Of a stretch of DNA of 16,649 nucleotides, positions 1 through 8,198 are shown one piece after another. Position 1 is the first letter of the stretch. Each line of letters begins with the position of its first letter. The translations under genes and the position numbers were made by a program. A model generated the notes under the pieces. The model made no database searches. It was not told the DNA's origin and saw nothing but the letters and a program-made list of their open reading frames with translations. The stretch is from Streptobacillus canis (GTDB lineage: Bacteria; Fusobacteriota; Fusobacteriia; Fusobacteriales; Leptotrichiaceae), in the NCBI RefSeq assembly GCF_009733925.1, contig NZ_WOEI01000031.1, positions 1-16,649 of the forward strand, in the 5' to 3' direction.

Positions 1-61
1 GCATAACTAATTACACCATAAAATGTTGATTTTATCAATGTTCATGAGTGTTTTTAGTATC

Positions 62-91
62 AAAAAAAGCCAGTTTTTTGCTGGCTTTTTT
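62..91 (-). terminator. Rho-independent terminator after fni
   Basis: A GCCAG/CTGGC core stem (69-73 with 81-85) is extended by A/T pairs, has a 7-base loop, and is flanked by an A-run on the left and a T-run on the right. It begins three bases beyond the fni stop codon and in the minus direction ends in a run of T. Because both flanks are homopolymeric it could also stop transcription entering from the left on the plus strand. Confidence 0.88.
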
Positions 92-93
92 GG

Positions 94-1059
94 TTATTTA
101 GAGCTGTTTATTTCGGAACAGCCCCTTCTTATTTTCCCTCTTAATTCTTGTATATTTCTTGATCCAGTAAGTAACATTAAATTTTTAACATCCTTTTTCC
201 AGACATTAATTGTTTCAATTAATGAGTTTTTCCCTTCCATTTCCAATACTTCTAAAAATGCTCTTGATACTCCTACTGCATTAGCTCCTAAAGCTAAAGC
301 TTTTACAACATCAAGTGGATTTCTAATTCCACCACTAGCAAGAATTTCAAAATCATCTTTAAATTCCTTAGCTATTTCAAGGCTTTCTGCAGTAGTGTAA
401 CCTACTTCTTCATAGTATTTTTTCGAAACTTTTCTTCTGCTATTTTCTATTCTAGCAAAATCTGTTCCACCCTTCCCACTTATATCTAATATTTTTATTC
501 CTAGTTCTTTTGCCTTAATAAAAGTTTCTCTTCCCATACCAAAACCTGTTTCTTTTAATATTACAGGTATAGAAATATTTGCTAAAATATCTTTTAAATT
601 TGATTCCCAATTTTCAAAATTTCTATCTCCTTCTGGCATAAGCATTTCTTGTATCATATTAACATGAACTTGTAATAATTTAGCATTAGTCTTAGTTACA
701 GCAGTTAGATGACTTTCTACAGGTTTATCTAAACCTAAGTTAACACCTCTATTTTTAGGATAATTATTCTCTTTATTCTTTAAAAATGGTGAATATGATC
801 CTGGAAATAGAAATATTCCTGTTTTCTTGGCTACATATTCTAAATCCTTATTTATCTTATCTCCTTTTTCACTTCCTCCTGTAATGGCATTAATAAAAAA
901 TGGAAATTCAAAATCCACATTCCCTATATTAGTACTTGTATCTATTTCTTCTAAACCAAAAGAAGGTATAGAAATATATTCTAATTTATACATATCTAGA
1001 CTGTTATTATCTTTAAAATCTTTTAGTGCAAACTTTAAGTGATCATCTTTTCTACTCAT
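94..1059 (-). CDS. fni: Type 2 isopentenyl-diphosphate delta-isomerase (FMN-dependent)
   Basis: Interconverts isopentenyl and dimethylallyl diphosphate, using reduced FMN, in the cytoplasm; it supplies both C5 units for isoprenoids. The 321-residue protein is close to the family's usual length. Visible family motifs are RKDDH at residues 3-7, TGG at 60-62, QVHVN at 130-134 with Q137 and E138 just after it (the metal-binding pair in the family), PEGD at 142-145, KETGFG at 169-174, SGKGGT at 194-199, and the FMN-phosphate loop SGGIRN at 242-247. The ATG is preceded by AGGAG at 1067-1071. It lies 13 bases after the mutS stop with no room for a separate promoter, so it is probably co-transcribed with mutS. 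A type 2 isomerase usually accompanies the mevalonate pathway; no other pathway gene is in this window. Confidence 0.95.
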   Translation of the reverse strand: MSRKDDHLKFALKDFKDNNSLDMYKLEYISIPSFGLEEIDTSTNIGNVDFEFPFFINAITGGSEKGDKINKDLEYVAKKTGIFLFPGSYSPFLKNKENNYPKNRGVNLGLDKPVESHLTAVTKTNAKLLQVHVNMIQEMLMPEGDRNFENWESNLKDILANISIPVILKETGFGMGRETFIKAKELGIKILDISGKGGTDFARIENSRRKVSKKYYEEVGYTTAESLEIAKEFKDDFEILASGGIRNPLDVVKALALGANAVGVSRAFLEVLEMEGKNSLIETINVWKKDVKNLMLLTGSRNIQELRGKIRRGCSEINSSK

Positions 1060-1072
1060 AAATACACTCCTA

Positions 1073-3625
1073 CTATTTATCTATTTCTTCTTTTAATTGC
1101 ATTAATAAATTCAATGCATTAAGTGGTGTCATATTATTAATATCAATATTTCTTAATTTATCTAATTTATCATTTAAAGTATCTATAGTTTCCTCTAATT
1201 TTTCTATTTTATCATAATTTTCATATTCAAAATTATCAAATAGAGATAATTGTCCATTTTGTTTTTCAACTTCAAAAGATTTAAGTAATTTAGTTGATTC
1301 TCTGATTATAGACTTAGGTAGTCCTGCTAGTTTTGCAACTTCTATACCATAAGATCTATCTGCTCCACCTTTAACTATAGTTCTTAAGAAATTAACTTTA
1401 CCATTTTTTTCTTCAACTTCTATTCTATAATTCTTAATAGTTTCATACTCATTTTCAAGTTCAGTTAATTCATGATAATGTGTAGCAAATATTGATTTTG
1501 CATTAATATTTTCAACTATATATTTAGATATAGAGCTTGCAATCGCTAGTCCATCATAAGTTGATGTACCTCTTCCAACTTCATCAAGTATAATTAAAGA
1601 ATTAGGTGTTGCAGAGTTTACTATACTTGCAACTTCACTCATTTCAACCATGAATGTAGACTGTCCTGAAAGTATATCATCACTTGCCCCTATTCTTGTA
1701 AGTACTTTATCAACAACATTTAATCTTGCACTACTTGCAGGGACAAATGAACCTATTTGAGCCATAATGCTTATTAAAGCTATTTGTTTCATATATGTAG
1801 ACTTACCTGACATATTAGGCCCTGTAAGTATGATAAATCTATTTTTTTCATCAAAATATACATTGTTTGCAATAAATGTATTATCTCCTATTAATTTTTC
1901 AACTACAGGATGTCTTGCATCTTTAATCTCATAACTATCTTCTGTAAATGTAGGTCTTACATAGTTATTCTCTAATGCTGTGATAGTAAATGATATTAAT
2001 ATATCTACATAGGCTAATATATTTGATAGTTCTATGAATACATTTTTAAACTCTTTAATATATGAGCTTAGACTTTTAAAAATATTGTATTCAAGTTCTG
2101 TAATTTTAGCCTTAGAATTAATTATCTTATCTTCATAACTCTTGATTTCTTCAGTTATGAATCTTTCTGCATTAGATAAAGTTTGTTTTCTAATATATGT
2201 TTCAGGAACCATATTTAAGTTAGATTTAGAAACTTCTATAAAATACCCAAATACGTTGTTATACTTAATCTTTAAGTTTTTTATTCCTGTTTTTTCTCTT
2301 TCTCTTGCCTCTATTTCAAGTAATATGCTCGTACCATTATTCATGATATCTCTTAATTCATCAAGTTCTGCACTAACCCCTTTTTTAATCATATTACCTT
2401 CTCTTACTGAAAATGGTGCATCTTCAAGTAAGATATTATCTATCTTAGTATATATATCTTTAAGTGCATTAAAATCTACACTTTCAAATTTTTCTGGCCA
2501 TAAATCTCTAATCTTAAAACTTGAATAAATAGTATTTTTTAAAGCATTTAAATCTTTACCATTCTCATTAGAAAATATTACCTTACCTATTAGTCTTTCT
2601 ATATCATATACATTATCAAGTAAATTTCTAATTTCTTCTCTTTTAATGATTTCTTTTGATAGATATTCTATATCATCATATCTTCTATTTATCTCATCTA
2701 AATCAAGTAAAGGATTTTGAAGTAACTGCTTAAGTTTTCTAGATCCTGTAGATGATTTACATTTATCAAGTACCCATAATAGTGATCCATAAACAGATTT
2801 ATCTCTTTGATTTTTTACTACTTCTAAATTTCTAAGTGTAGATGATGAAATTTCTACTACTTCTGATTTATTAATTACTTCTATCTTTCTTATAGTTAAC
2901 TCACTATTAAATTGCATAGCTAAAACATAATCTAAGATACAAGCACATGCATCTATCATAGCCTTTTTACCAAATATTCCATAGCTATCTAATGATACTA
3001 TATTAAAATAGTCTTTTAAAAATTTTTCTGCATCATTAACTCTAGTAATATTAGAAATATTGATATCTAATTTATCAATTATTCCTGATAATTTTTCTTG
3101 TAAACTATGTGTAAGTAATATTTCACTTGGCTCTATCTTATATATCTCACTAATTAAATTATCCTCATCACATTCTAATACCTTAAATTCTCCAGTAGTA
3201 ATATCTAAATATGATATGGCATAACTTTGATTACTATGAGCAATACAAGCTAAATAATTATTTGATTTTGAGTCAATAAAATCAACATCTTGCATAGTTC
3301 CAGAAGTAATAATTTGTATTACTTCTCTTTTTACTATACCTTTAGCTTGTTTAGGATCTTCTGTTTGCTCACATATTGCTACCTTGTATCCTGCGTTAAC
3401 TAGTTTAGCTATATATGGCTTAGCAGAATGATAAGGTATACCTGCAAGAGGTACTACCATTCCTTTTTCCTTATTTCTAGATGTAAGAGTTAGCCCTAAT
3501 ACTCTTGAAGCTGTTTCTGCATCTTCAAAAAACATTTCATAAAAATCTCCTAATCTAAAAAATAGTATGTATTCTTTGTATTGTTCTTTTATTTCAGTAT
3601 ATTGTTTCATTAAAGGTGTAGACAT
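1073..3625 (-). CDS. mutS: DNA mismatch repair protein MutS
   Basis: Recognises mismatches and small loops in newly replicated DNA and recruits MutL. The 850-residue length is normal. The mismatch-wedge Phe-X-Glu motif is present in GDFYE (F28, E30). The Walker A loop GPNMSGKST lies at residues 602-610, Walker B at LDE with D681-E682 followed by GRGTSTYDG, and the ATHYHEL switch at about 714-720. Near the C-terminus, QLSLF at 792-796 is a textbook sliding-clamp-binding motif. The final helical region (about 810-850) fits the dimer/tetramer domain. The start ATG has AGGAG at 3633-3637. It is first in a two-gene unit with fni. No mutL is adjacent, unlike in many genomes. Confidence 0.98.
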   Translation of the reverse strand: MSTPLMKQYTEIKEQYKEYILFFRLGDFYEMFFEDAETASRVLGLTLTSRNKEKGMVVPLAGIPYHSAKPYIAKLVNAGYKVAICEQTEDPKQAKGIVKREVIQIITSGTMQDVDFIDSKSNNYLACIAHSNQSYAISYLDITTGEFKVLECDEDNLISEIYKIEPSEILLTHSLQEKLSGIIDKLDINISNITRVNDAEKFLKDYFNIVSLDSYGIFGKKAMIDACACILDYVLAMQFNSELTIRKIEVINKSEVVEISSSTLRNLEVVKNQRDKSVYGSLLWVLDKCKSSTGSRKLKQLLQNPLLDLDEINRRYDDIEYLSKEIIKREEIRNLLDNVYDIERLIGKVIFSNENGKDLNALKNTIYSSFKIRDLWPEKFESVDFNALKDIYTKIDNILLEDAPFSVREGNMIKKGVSAELDELRDIMNNGTSILLEIEAREREKTGIKNLKIKYNNVFGYFIEVSKSNLNMVPETYIRKQTLSNAERFITEEIKSYEDKIINSKAKITELEYNIFKSLSSYIKEFKNVFIELSNILAYVDILISFTITALENNYVRPTFTEDSYEIKDARHPVVEKLIGDNTFIANNVYFDEKNRFIILTGPNMSGKSTYMKQIALISIMAQIGSFVPASSARLNVVDKVLTRIGASDDILSGQSTFMVEMSEVASIVNSATPNSLIILDEVGRGTSTYDGLAIASSISKYIVENINAKSIFATHYHELTELENEYETIKNYRIEVEEKNGKVNFLRTIVKGGADRSYGIEVAKLAGLPKSIIRESTKLLKSFEVEKQNGQLSLFDNFEYENYDKIEKLEETIDTLNDKLDKLRNIDINNMTPLNALNLLMQLKEEIDK

Positions 3626-3632
3626 ATTTTTA

Positions 3633-3657
3633 CTCCTTTTTTCTTTTAATTATATCA
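3633..3657 (-). promoter_or_regulatory. mutS promoter (extended -10) and RBS
   Basis: On the minus strand a perfect TATAAT (3649-3654) is preceded by TGA, giving an extended -10 element. The ribosome site AGGAG lies at 3633-3637, seven bases before the mutS ATG. I do not see a good -35 at 16-18 bases; an upstream TTGTAT is too close. Extended -10 promoters often work without a -35. Confidence 0.6.
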
Positions 3658-3737
3658 TAAAATGTATACAAGGACTAGTAATAATTGACTTTAACCCTTT
3701 ATTCCTAAATTAAAATAGTAAGTGTCCAAAATATGAG

Positions 3738-3765
3738 TTGAAAAAAAGTGGATATACCGTACAAT
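3738..3765 (+). promoter_or_regulatory. Possible relic promoter of the IS30 fragment
   Basis: TTGAAA (3738-3743) and TACAAT (3760-3765) are separated by 16 bases on the plus strand and point at the IS30-like reading frame that starts at 3804. In an AT-rich genome such matches occur by chance, so this is tentative. Confidence 0.35.
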
Positions 3766-3803
3766 CATAAACGACTAAATTCATTGAAAGGAACTGTATA
3801 CCC

Positions 3804-4055
3804 ATGACTAATAATAACATAAATTTAGAAAATAATAAAAAAGCTAAATATAAACATTTGAATTATGCAGATAGAGTAATAATATCACATCTACTAAAAC
3901 AAGCTAAAATAAAGGATTTAACTAAATATGTTTCTAATCCCACTAAAGAGCATAAAAAATATAGCTGATATCTTAGCTAAATGTACAAAAACAATAAAAA
4001 GAGAAATTAAGAGAGGAACTCTAAGAACATGTACCAATAAACTAGACACAAAAAT
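3804..4055 (+). pseudogene. IS30-family transposase N-terminal remnant (frameshifted, truncated)
   Basis: An ATG with a good ribosome site (AAAGGAA, 3787-3793) opens a 54-codon frame ending in TGA at 3966-3968. Its residues 16-33, YKHLN-YADR-VIISHLLKQ, match the conserved start of IS30-family transposases. Reading then resumes in the next frame from about 3940, giving IADILAKCTKTIKREIKRGT, which is the family's helix-turn-helix with its hallmark TIxREIKRG; that frame stops at TGA 4054-4056. One small indel therefore splits the DNA-binding domain, and the whole catalytic DDE domain is absent. It cannot encode a working transposase. Similarity was judged by eye. GTGTC at 3722-3726 and GACAC at 4045-4049 could be eroded ends, but this is weak. 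Confidence 0.75.
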
Positions 4056-4081
4056 GTGAAAAGTTTGGAGGTACATGTTCT
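4024..4081. repeat. 12-bp perfect inverted repeat
   Basis: AGAACATGTACC at 4024-4035 recurs as its exact reverse complement at 4070-4081, with 34 bases between the arms. The left arm lies in the tail of the IS30-like fragment; the right arm ends two bases before the stop codon of the AlkD-like gene. In the minus direction no T-run follows, so it is not a standard intrinsic terminator. It could be a transcript-end hairpin or a scar of IS activity. Confidence 0.7.
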
Positions 4082-4082
4082 C

Positions 4083-4766
4083 TTATTGGTTAGAGCTTCT
4101 TTTTAGAGTATTTATATACTCTTTTTTATCTTTTTCAACTTTTAAACTTTCTCTTATCTTTTGTATAGACTTATTATGTATCCAAGGATTAATAATTCTA
4201 TTTTCTTCTATATATTTTAATACTTCTTTTTCATGTTTAGTGTAACACTCACAAAAATACCAAGCTATAGCTATGTTGATATAGTATTCTTCTGTTTGTA
4301 TTTTTGATAATTTTTCTAGGTGTTCTTCCTTAAAGTTTTCTTTAATAAAGTTAGTTATTAAAGTTACTATTGCAAATCTTACTGTATATGTATGACTTGA
4401 ATTTAACCATTCATAAATCTTTTTCTCTACTTTTTCAGGATGTTTTTTTGAAATTTTCCCCATCCCTATATCACAAGTTGCCCAATTATCTATATATGGT
4501 AATACTTTTTCTGTTTTTTCTATTAACTTATCTATTTCTTTTTCCTTGTCTAATAAATACATATGAATATGATACTCTTCCATATATTCATGAGGCAAAA
4601 CATTTAAATATTCTTCTATATTCTCTATAGTTTTAGCAAGTTTTCTTAATTCTGGTACTCTTACTCCTATTATTCTAGACTTATCAACTGTAGGTATTAA
4701 TTTGGCACTAAATTCCCTGTATTTTAAGTCTTGTTTTGAGTATAGTAGTTCTTTAATATTATCCAT
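4083..4766 (-). CDS. DNA alkylation repair protein, AlkD-like glycosylase
   Basis: Members of this HEAT-repeat family remove bulky alkylated bases (3-methyladenine, 7-methylguanine) from DNA without base flipping. The 227-residue protein shows the family's IIGVRVPELRKLAK segment (32-45) and the NWATCD motif (94-99). W95, D99, R130 and W169 are spaced as the functional W109, D113, R148 and W187 of Bacillus cereus AlkD (4, 31 versus 35, and 39 residues apart), so the active site looks intact. A further NPWIHNKS motif lies at 193-200. The start overlaps the end of brnQ by 8 bases with only a weak AAGG upstream, which suggests translational coupling. It is last in the operon and ends beside an IS30 remnant. 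Substrate specificity cannot be read from the sequence. Confidence 0.88.
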   Translation of the reverse strand: MDNIKELLYSKQDLKYREFSAKLIPTVDKSRIIGVRVPELRKLAKTIENIEEYLNVLPHEYMEEYHIHMYLLDKEKEIDKLIEKTEKVLPYIDNWATCDIGMGKISKKHPEKVEKKIYEWLNSSHTYTVRFAIVTLITNFIKENFKEEHLEKLSKIQTEEYYINIAIAWYFCECYTKHEKEVLKYIEENRIINPWIHNKSIQKIRESLKVEKDKKEYINTLKRSSNQ

Positions 4767-6060
4767 TTTTCTTAACCTTATGTAATATTACTGATATTAC
4801 AAATGCTAGCATACTTGGAAGTACCCAACCTAAACTAACACCATTAAATGGTAATAAATTAAACACTGGATCTAAGACATTATTTATTAATCCATTTAAT
4901 ACCATACCTATACTAAATATTGCAGTTACATATATTGTAGATTTAAATACCATTTTTGAATTACCAAAATATTCAGAAAATAGTCCTAATAATATTAATA
5001 CTAACGAAACTGGATATATTGATAATAGTATTGGTATAGAATATTTTAATATATTTTCTAATCCAAATATTGCAAGTATGAATGAAACTACTGTATAAAG
5101 GATAACCCAAGATCTATATGATATTTTAGGATAAATTTCATTGAAATATTGACTTATTGATGTAGTTAGCCCTATAGCAACTGAAAGGCATGCTATGATA
5201 AATATTCCTCCTAAAATTAAACTTCCAAATATACCATAATTCATTTTAACTACATTAACTAATATTTCTGCTCCTGTTTTTGTATTGGGAAATAAATTAG
5301 CTGTAGCTGCACCTATATATGTTAACATTCCATAAACTATTAAAAGGATAATAGATGAAACTGTACCCGTTTTCATAGTAATTTCAGTAACATTTTTTTC
5401 ATCTTTAATTCCTAAATTTCTGATAGTAAAGGCAATAACTATTCCGTAGTTTAAAGCTCCTAATGTATCCATAGTGTTATATCCTTCTAAAAACCCTTTT
5501 ACCGCAGGTCCTGTAACATAATCTCCAACAGGCATAGATGGGTTAAATGGATTAATAACTACCCCTATAAACATAACTACTATTAAGATTAATAGTGTAG
5601 GTGTAAGTATTTTACCTAAAGTTGTAACTAATTTACTAGGTTTCATTGATAAGTAATAAACTACTCCAAAAAATATTAGTGTATATGCTATTCTAAAATA
5701 TATCATATATTGCACGTTAGTTATAAAGGGAGTCATCGCTATTTCAAAAGAAACTGTTGCATTTCTTGGTATAGCAAGTCCAGGCCCTATAGTAATATAT
5801 ATAGCTGTTGTAAATATTAATGCAAATAAAGGGCCTACCATATTAGATAGTTTCTTAATTCCATCAAATTTTGATACTGCTATTATCCCTAATACTGGAA
5901 ATATTATTGCTGTAAATGAAAAGAAGAATAAAGATATTAAAGAATTTGTTCCTGCTTCTTTTCCTAAAAATGGTGGAAATATTAAGTTTCCTGCACCAAA
6001 GAATAATCCAAATATCATAACACTCATGTGCCTAAAATCTTTTTTTGATAATTTCTCCAT
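4759..6060 (-). CDS. brnQ: Branched-chain amino acid transport system II carrier protein
   Basis: A cation-coupled symporter of the LIVCS family that imports leucine, isoleucine and valine across the inner membrane. At 433 residues it has the normal length and is hydrophobic throughout, consistent with about 12 membrane helices. The N-terminal signature FFGAGNLIFPP (20-30) and GPGLAIPRNATVSFE (92-106) are characteristic. A strong ribosome site (AGGAGGAG, 6065-6072) overlaps the stop codon of the upstream acetyltransferase, and the 3' end overlaps the AlkD-like gene by 8 bases, so it is the middle gene of a three-gene operon. Why an amino acid carrier, an acetyltransferase and a DNA glycosylase share an operon is not evident. 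Confidence 0.95.
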   Translation of the reverse strand: MEKLSKKDFRHMSVMIFGLFFGAGNLIFPPFLGKEAGTNSLISLFFFSFTAIIFPVLGIIAVSKFDGIKKLSNMVGPLFALIFTTAIYITIGPGLAIPRNATVSFEIAMTPFITNVQYMIYFRIAYTLIFFGVVYYLSMKPSKLVTTLGKILTPTLLILIVVMFIGVVINPFNPSMPVGDYVTGPAVKGFLEGYNTMDTLGALNYGIVIAFTIRNLGIKDEKNVTEITMKTGTVSSIILLIVYGMLTYIGAATANLFPNTKTGAEILVNVVKMNYGIFGSLILGGIFIIACLSVAIGLTTSISQYFNEIYPKISYRSWVILYTVVSFILAIFGLENILKYSIPILLSIYPVSLVLILLGLFSEYFGNSKMVFKSTIYVTAIFSIGMVLNGLINNVLDPVFNLLPFNGVSLGWVLPSMLAFVISVILHKVKKNG

Positions 6061-6070
6061 AAAACTCCTC

Positions 6071-6622
6071 CTATTTTAAGTGTTTGATAATCCTACATGG
6101 ATTACCTGCAGCAGTAACTTTTTCTGGGATATCTTTATTAACCACAGATCCAGCTCCAATTATTGAACCTTTACCTATTTTAACACCTGGTAGTATGGTT
6201 ACATTTCCTCCTATCCAAACATCTTCTTCAATAGTGATTGGTTTTGCAAATTCATGACCACTTTTTCTAGTTTCTATATTACTTGGATGTCCTGCTGTAT
6301 ATATATTTAAATTTGGTCCTATTAATACATTATCTCCTATAACTACTTTTGCACAATCTAATATTATTGCGTTGTAATTAATATATACATTATTACCTAT
6401 ACTAATATTATATCCATAATCACAATAAAAATCTCCTTTAATTGTAAATCCTTCTGGTGAACTAGGTATAATTTCTTTCATAATATTTGCCCTATTTTCA
6501 CTGTATGGTTCCTCATTATTATATCTATGGCATAATGTTCTTGCTCTTCTTCTATCGTTTGCTAATTCTTTGTCCCCTGGATTATATAGCATACCAGATA
6601 ACATTTTTTCTTTTTCTGTCAT
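6071..6622 (-). CDS. Maltose/galactoside-type O-acetyltransferase (hexapeptide repeat)
   Basis: An acetyl-CoA-dependent transferase with a left-handed beta-helix fold, usually trimeric and cytoplasmic. The 183-residue protein opens with the maltose-acetyltransferase N-terminal domain (KEKMLSGMLYNPGDKEL, residues 4-20) and continues with hexapeptide repeats such as SIGNNVYINYNA and IGDNVLIGPN. The catalytic histidine is H112 in YTAGHPSNIETR. The C-terminal IIGAGSVVNKDIPEKVTAAGNPCR matches the family. The ribosome site AAGGAG lies at 6627-6632. It is the first gene after a consensus promoter and is followed 10 bases later by brnQ. The true acceptor sugar is unknown, since such enzymes are often named maa or lacA without evidence for the substrate. 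Confidence 0.9.
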   Translation of the reverse strand: MTEKEKMLSGMLYNPGDKELANDRRRARTLCHRYNNEEPYSENRANIMKEIIPSSPEGFTIKGDFYCDYGYNISIGNNVYINYNAIILDCAKVVIGDNVLIGPNLNIYTAGHPSNIETRKSGHEFAKPITIEEDVWIGGNVTILPGVKIGKGSIIGAGSVVNKDIPEKVTAAGNPCRIIKHLK

Positions 6623-6653
6623 TTTTCTCCTTATTTTTTCTTATTAATGAATC

Positions 6654-6682
6654 ATTATACCTCATTTTAGCCTTTTTGTAAA
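6654..6682 (-). promoter_or_regulatory. Promoter of the acetyltransferase-brnQ-alkD operon
   Basis: On the minus strand TTTACA (6677-6682) and TATAAT (6654-6659) are exactly 17 bases apart, a near-consensus sigma-70 promoter. Transcription would begin about 25 bases before the acetyltransferase ATG. No operator-like repeat is visible around it. Confidence 0.8.
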
Positions 6683-6724
6683 ATATATGTTGGTTTTTAG
6701 AAATATTTATTTGATAAATAATAA

Positions 6725-6746
6725 AGGGATTAGCTAAGTAATCCCT
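6725..6746 (-). terminator. Hairpin after trkH
   Basis: AGGGATTA (6725-6732) pairs with TAATCCCT (6739-6746) around a 6-base loop, directly beyond the trkH stop codon. In the minus direction it is followed by a T-rich but interrupted tail (TTATTATTTAT), so it is probably a moderate terminator separating trkH from the next operon. Confidence 0.65.
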
Positions 6747-6750
6747 AATT

Positions 6751-8196
6751 TTATCTTATGCTTTTCCATATGCTAGGTGAGAATAAGAATACTACTGGTA
6801 GTATTTCTAATCTTCCAACTAACATATCTATACTTAATATTATTTTTGAAAATGATGAAAACTTAGCAAAGTTTTCTACAGGTCCTACAGCACCTAGTCC
6901 TGGTCCTGTATTTCCTAGAGTTGTTAGTACTGCTGTTACTGTAGTTTCAAAATCAAAGTTATTTAATGAAACTAAAGTTATTGAAATCACGCAGATTAGA
7001 CAATATAGTACTGTGAAAATTAATGTACCGTGTCTTACATCTAATTCGATTTTTTTACCGTCAATGTTAACTAAATTAACTATTCTTGGATGTATTAATT
7101 TTCTAATTGAAAGTCTTATTTCTTTTAATAATATTAATACCCTTGATACCTTTATTCCTCCACCAGTAGATCCAGCACAAGCACCCATTACCATAATTAA
7201 TATTAATAATATCTTACTATAACTTGGCCATAAATTGAAATCTTGAGTAACAAATCCCGTAGTAGTGATAATTGCACTTACTTGGAATAGTGATGCTCTA
7301 AATGCTTGTTCTATAGTATCAAAATGGTTTCTAATATTTATTGTTATAGTAATTACTGCAAAAGCAATAATTCCTAAATAGTATCTTAATTCTTCATTTT
7401 TGAATACATATTTAAAGTTTCTAATTAACATATAGAAATAGATATTAAAGTTAATACCAAATAATAGCATGAATATAGATATTACATATTCTATATATGG
7501 GCTATTAAATGCTGCAACTGAAGCATTTCTTGTAGAGAATCCTCCAGTTCCTGCAGTTGAGAAAGCATGAAGCATAGCTTCATAAAAACTCATCTTACCA
7601 AACATTAAGAATATTACTTCTATTACAGTTAACATAAAATATATTCCATATAGTATCATAGCTGTCTTTTTAGCTTTTGGAACTAATTTACCTACTGTAG
7701 GCCCAGGAACTTCTGCTCTTAATAAATGCATAGCTCCACCATCTGTTAAAGGTATAACGGCAAGTACGAATACTAGCACTCCCATACCACCTATCCAGTG
7801 AGTGAAAGATCTCCAAAATAGCATAGACTTTGATAATACTTCTATATTTGTAAGTATAGTTGAACCTGTAGTTGTAAATCCTGATACAGTTTCAAAGAAT
7901 GCATCTATAAACTTAGGAGTATAACCTCCAATATAGAAGGGTATTGCACCAACTAAAGACCAAAGTATCCATATAAATGAAATGATAAGTAAACTTTCCT
8001 TAGTATAGAACTTATTATCTTTAGGCTTTATCTTTGTTAATAAAAATGTAATTGCTGATACTATTAAAGATAAGAATAAGAAGATATATGCATCTTTTTC
8101 TTTATAGAAAAAACCTACTAAGGCAGGAAGTAATAATAATAAACCTTCTATCATAACTATTTTAGATATGATATTTAACATAAATCTTTTATTCAT
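6751..8196 (-). CDS. trkH: Potassium uptake protein, TrkH family channel subunit
   Basis: The membrane pore subunit of a Trk potassium uptake system, gated by cytoplasmic TrkA. The 481-residue protein has the fourfold M1-P-M2 plan. The four pore-loop filters are visible as TTGST (109-113), AGTGGFST (215-222), TTTGF (311-315) and GNTGPG (428-433). Other conserved segments are HWIGGMGVLV (133-142) and CAGSTGGGIKVSR (340-352). The start lies 2 bases after the trkA stop, with its ribosome site (AGGTGG, 8203-8208) inside trkA, so the two are co-translated. Length and N-terminal helices favour TrkH over the shorter KtrB. Confidence 0.95.
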   Translation of the reverse strand: MNKRFMLNIISKIVMIEGLLLLLPALVGFFYKEKDAYIFLFLSLIVSAITFLLTKIKPKDNKFYTKESLLIISFIWILWSLVGAIPFYIGGYTPKFIDAFFETVSGFTTTGSTILTNIEVLSKSMLFWRSFTHWIGGMGVLVFVLAVIPLTDGGAMHLLRAEVPGPTVGKLVPKAKKTAMILYGIYFMLTVIEVIFLMFGKMSFYEAMLHAFSTAGTGGFSTRNASVAAFNSPYIEYVISIFMLLFGINFNIYFYMLIRNFKYVFKNEELRYYLGIIAFAVITITINIRNHFDTIEQAFRASLFQVSAIITTTGFVTQDFNLWPSYSKILLILIMVMGACAGSTGGGIKVSRVLILLKEIRLSIRKLIHPRIVNLVNIDGKKIELDVRHGTLIFTVLYCLICVISITLVSLNNFDFETTVTAVLTTLGNTGPGLGAVGPVENFAKFSSFSKIILSIDMLVGRLEILPVVFLFSPSIWKSIR

Positions 8197-8198
8197 AT

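Noticed and set aside
1..61. Possible gene start or promoter at the left edge
   Set aside because: Too short and AT-rich to support any feature; no ribosome site followed by a convincing frame.
23..400. Plus-strand open frame over the fni 3' end
   Set aside because: It is antisense to a clear isopentenyl-diphosphate isomerase and runs through its terminator; no family resemblance.
4024..4081. Inverted repeat as an intrinsic terminator for the AlkD-like gene
   Set aside because: The loop is 34 bases and no T-run follows in the minus direction, so I list it as a repeat only.
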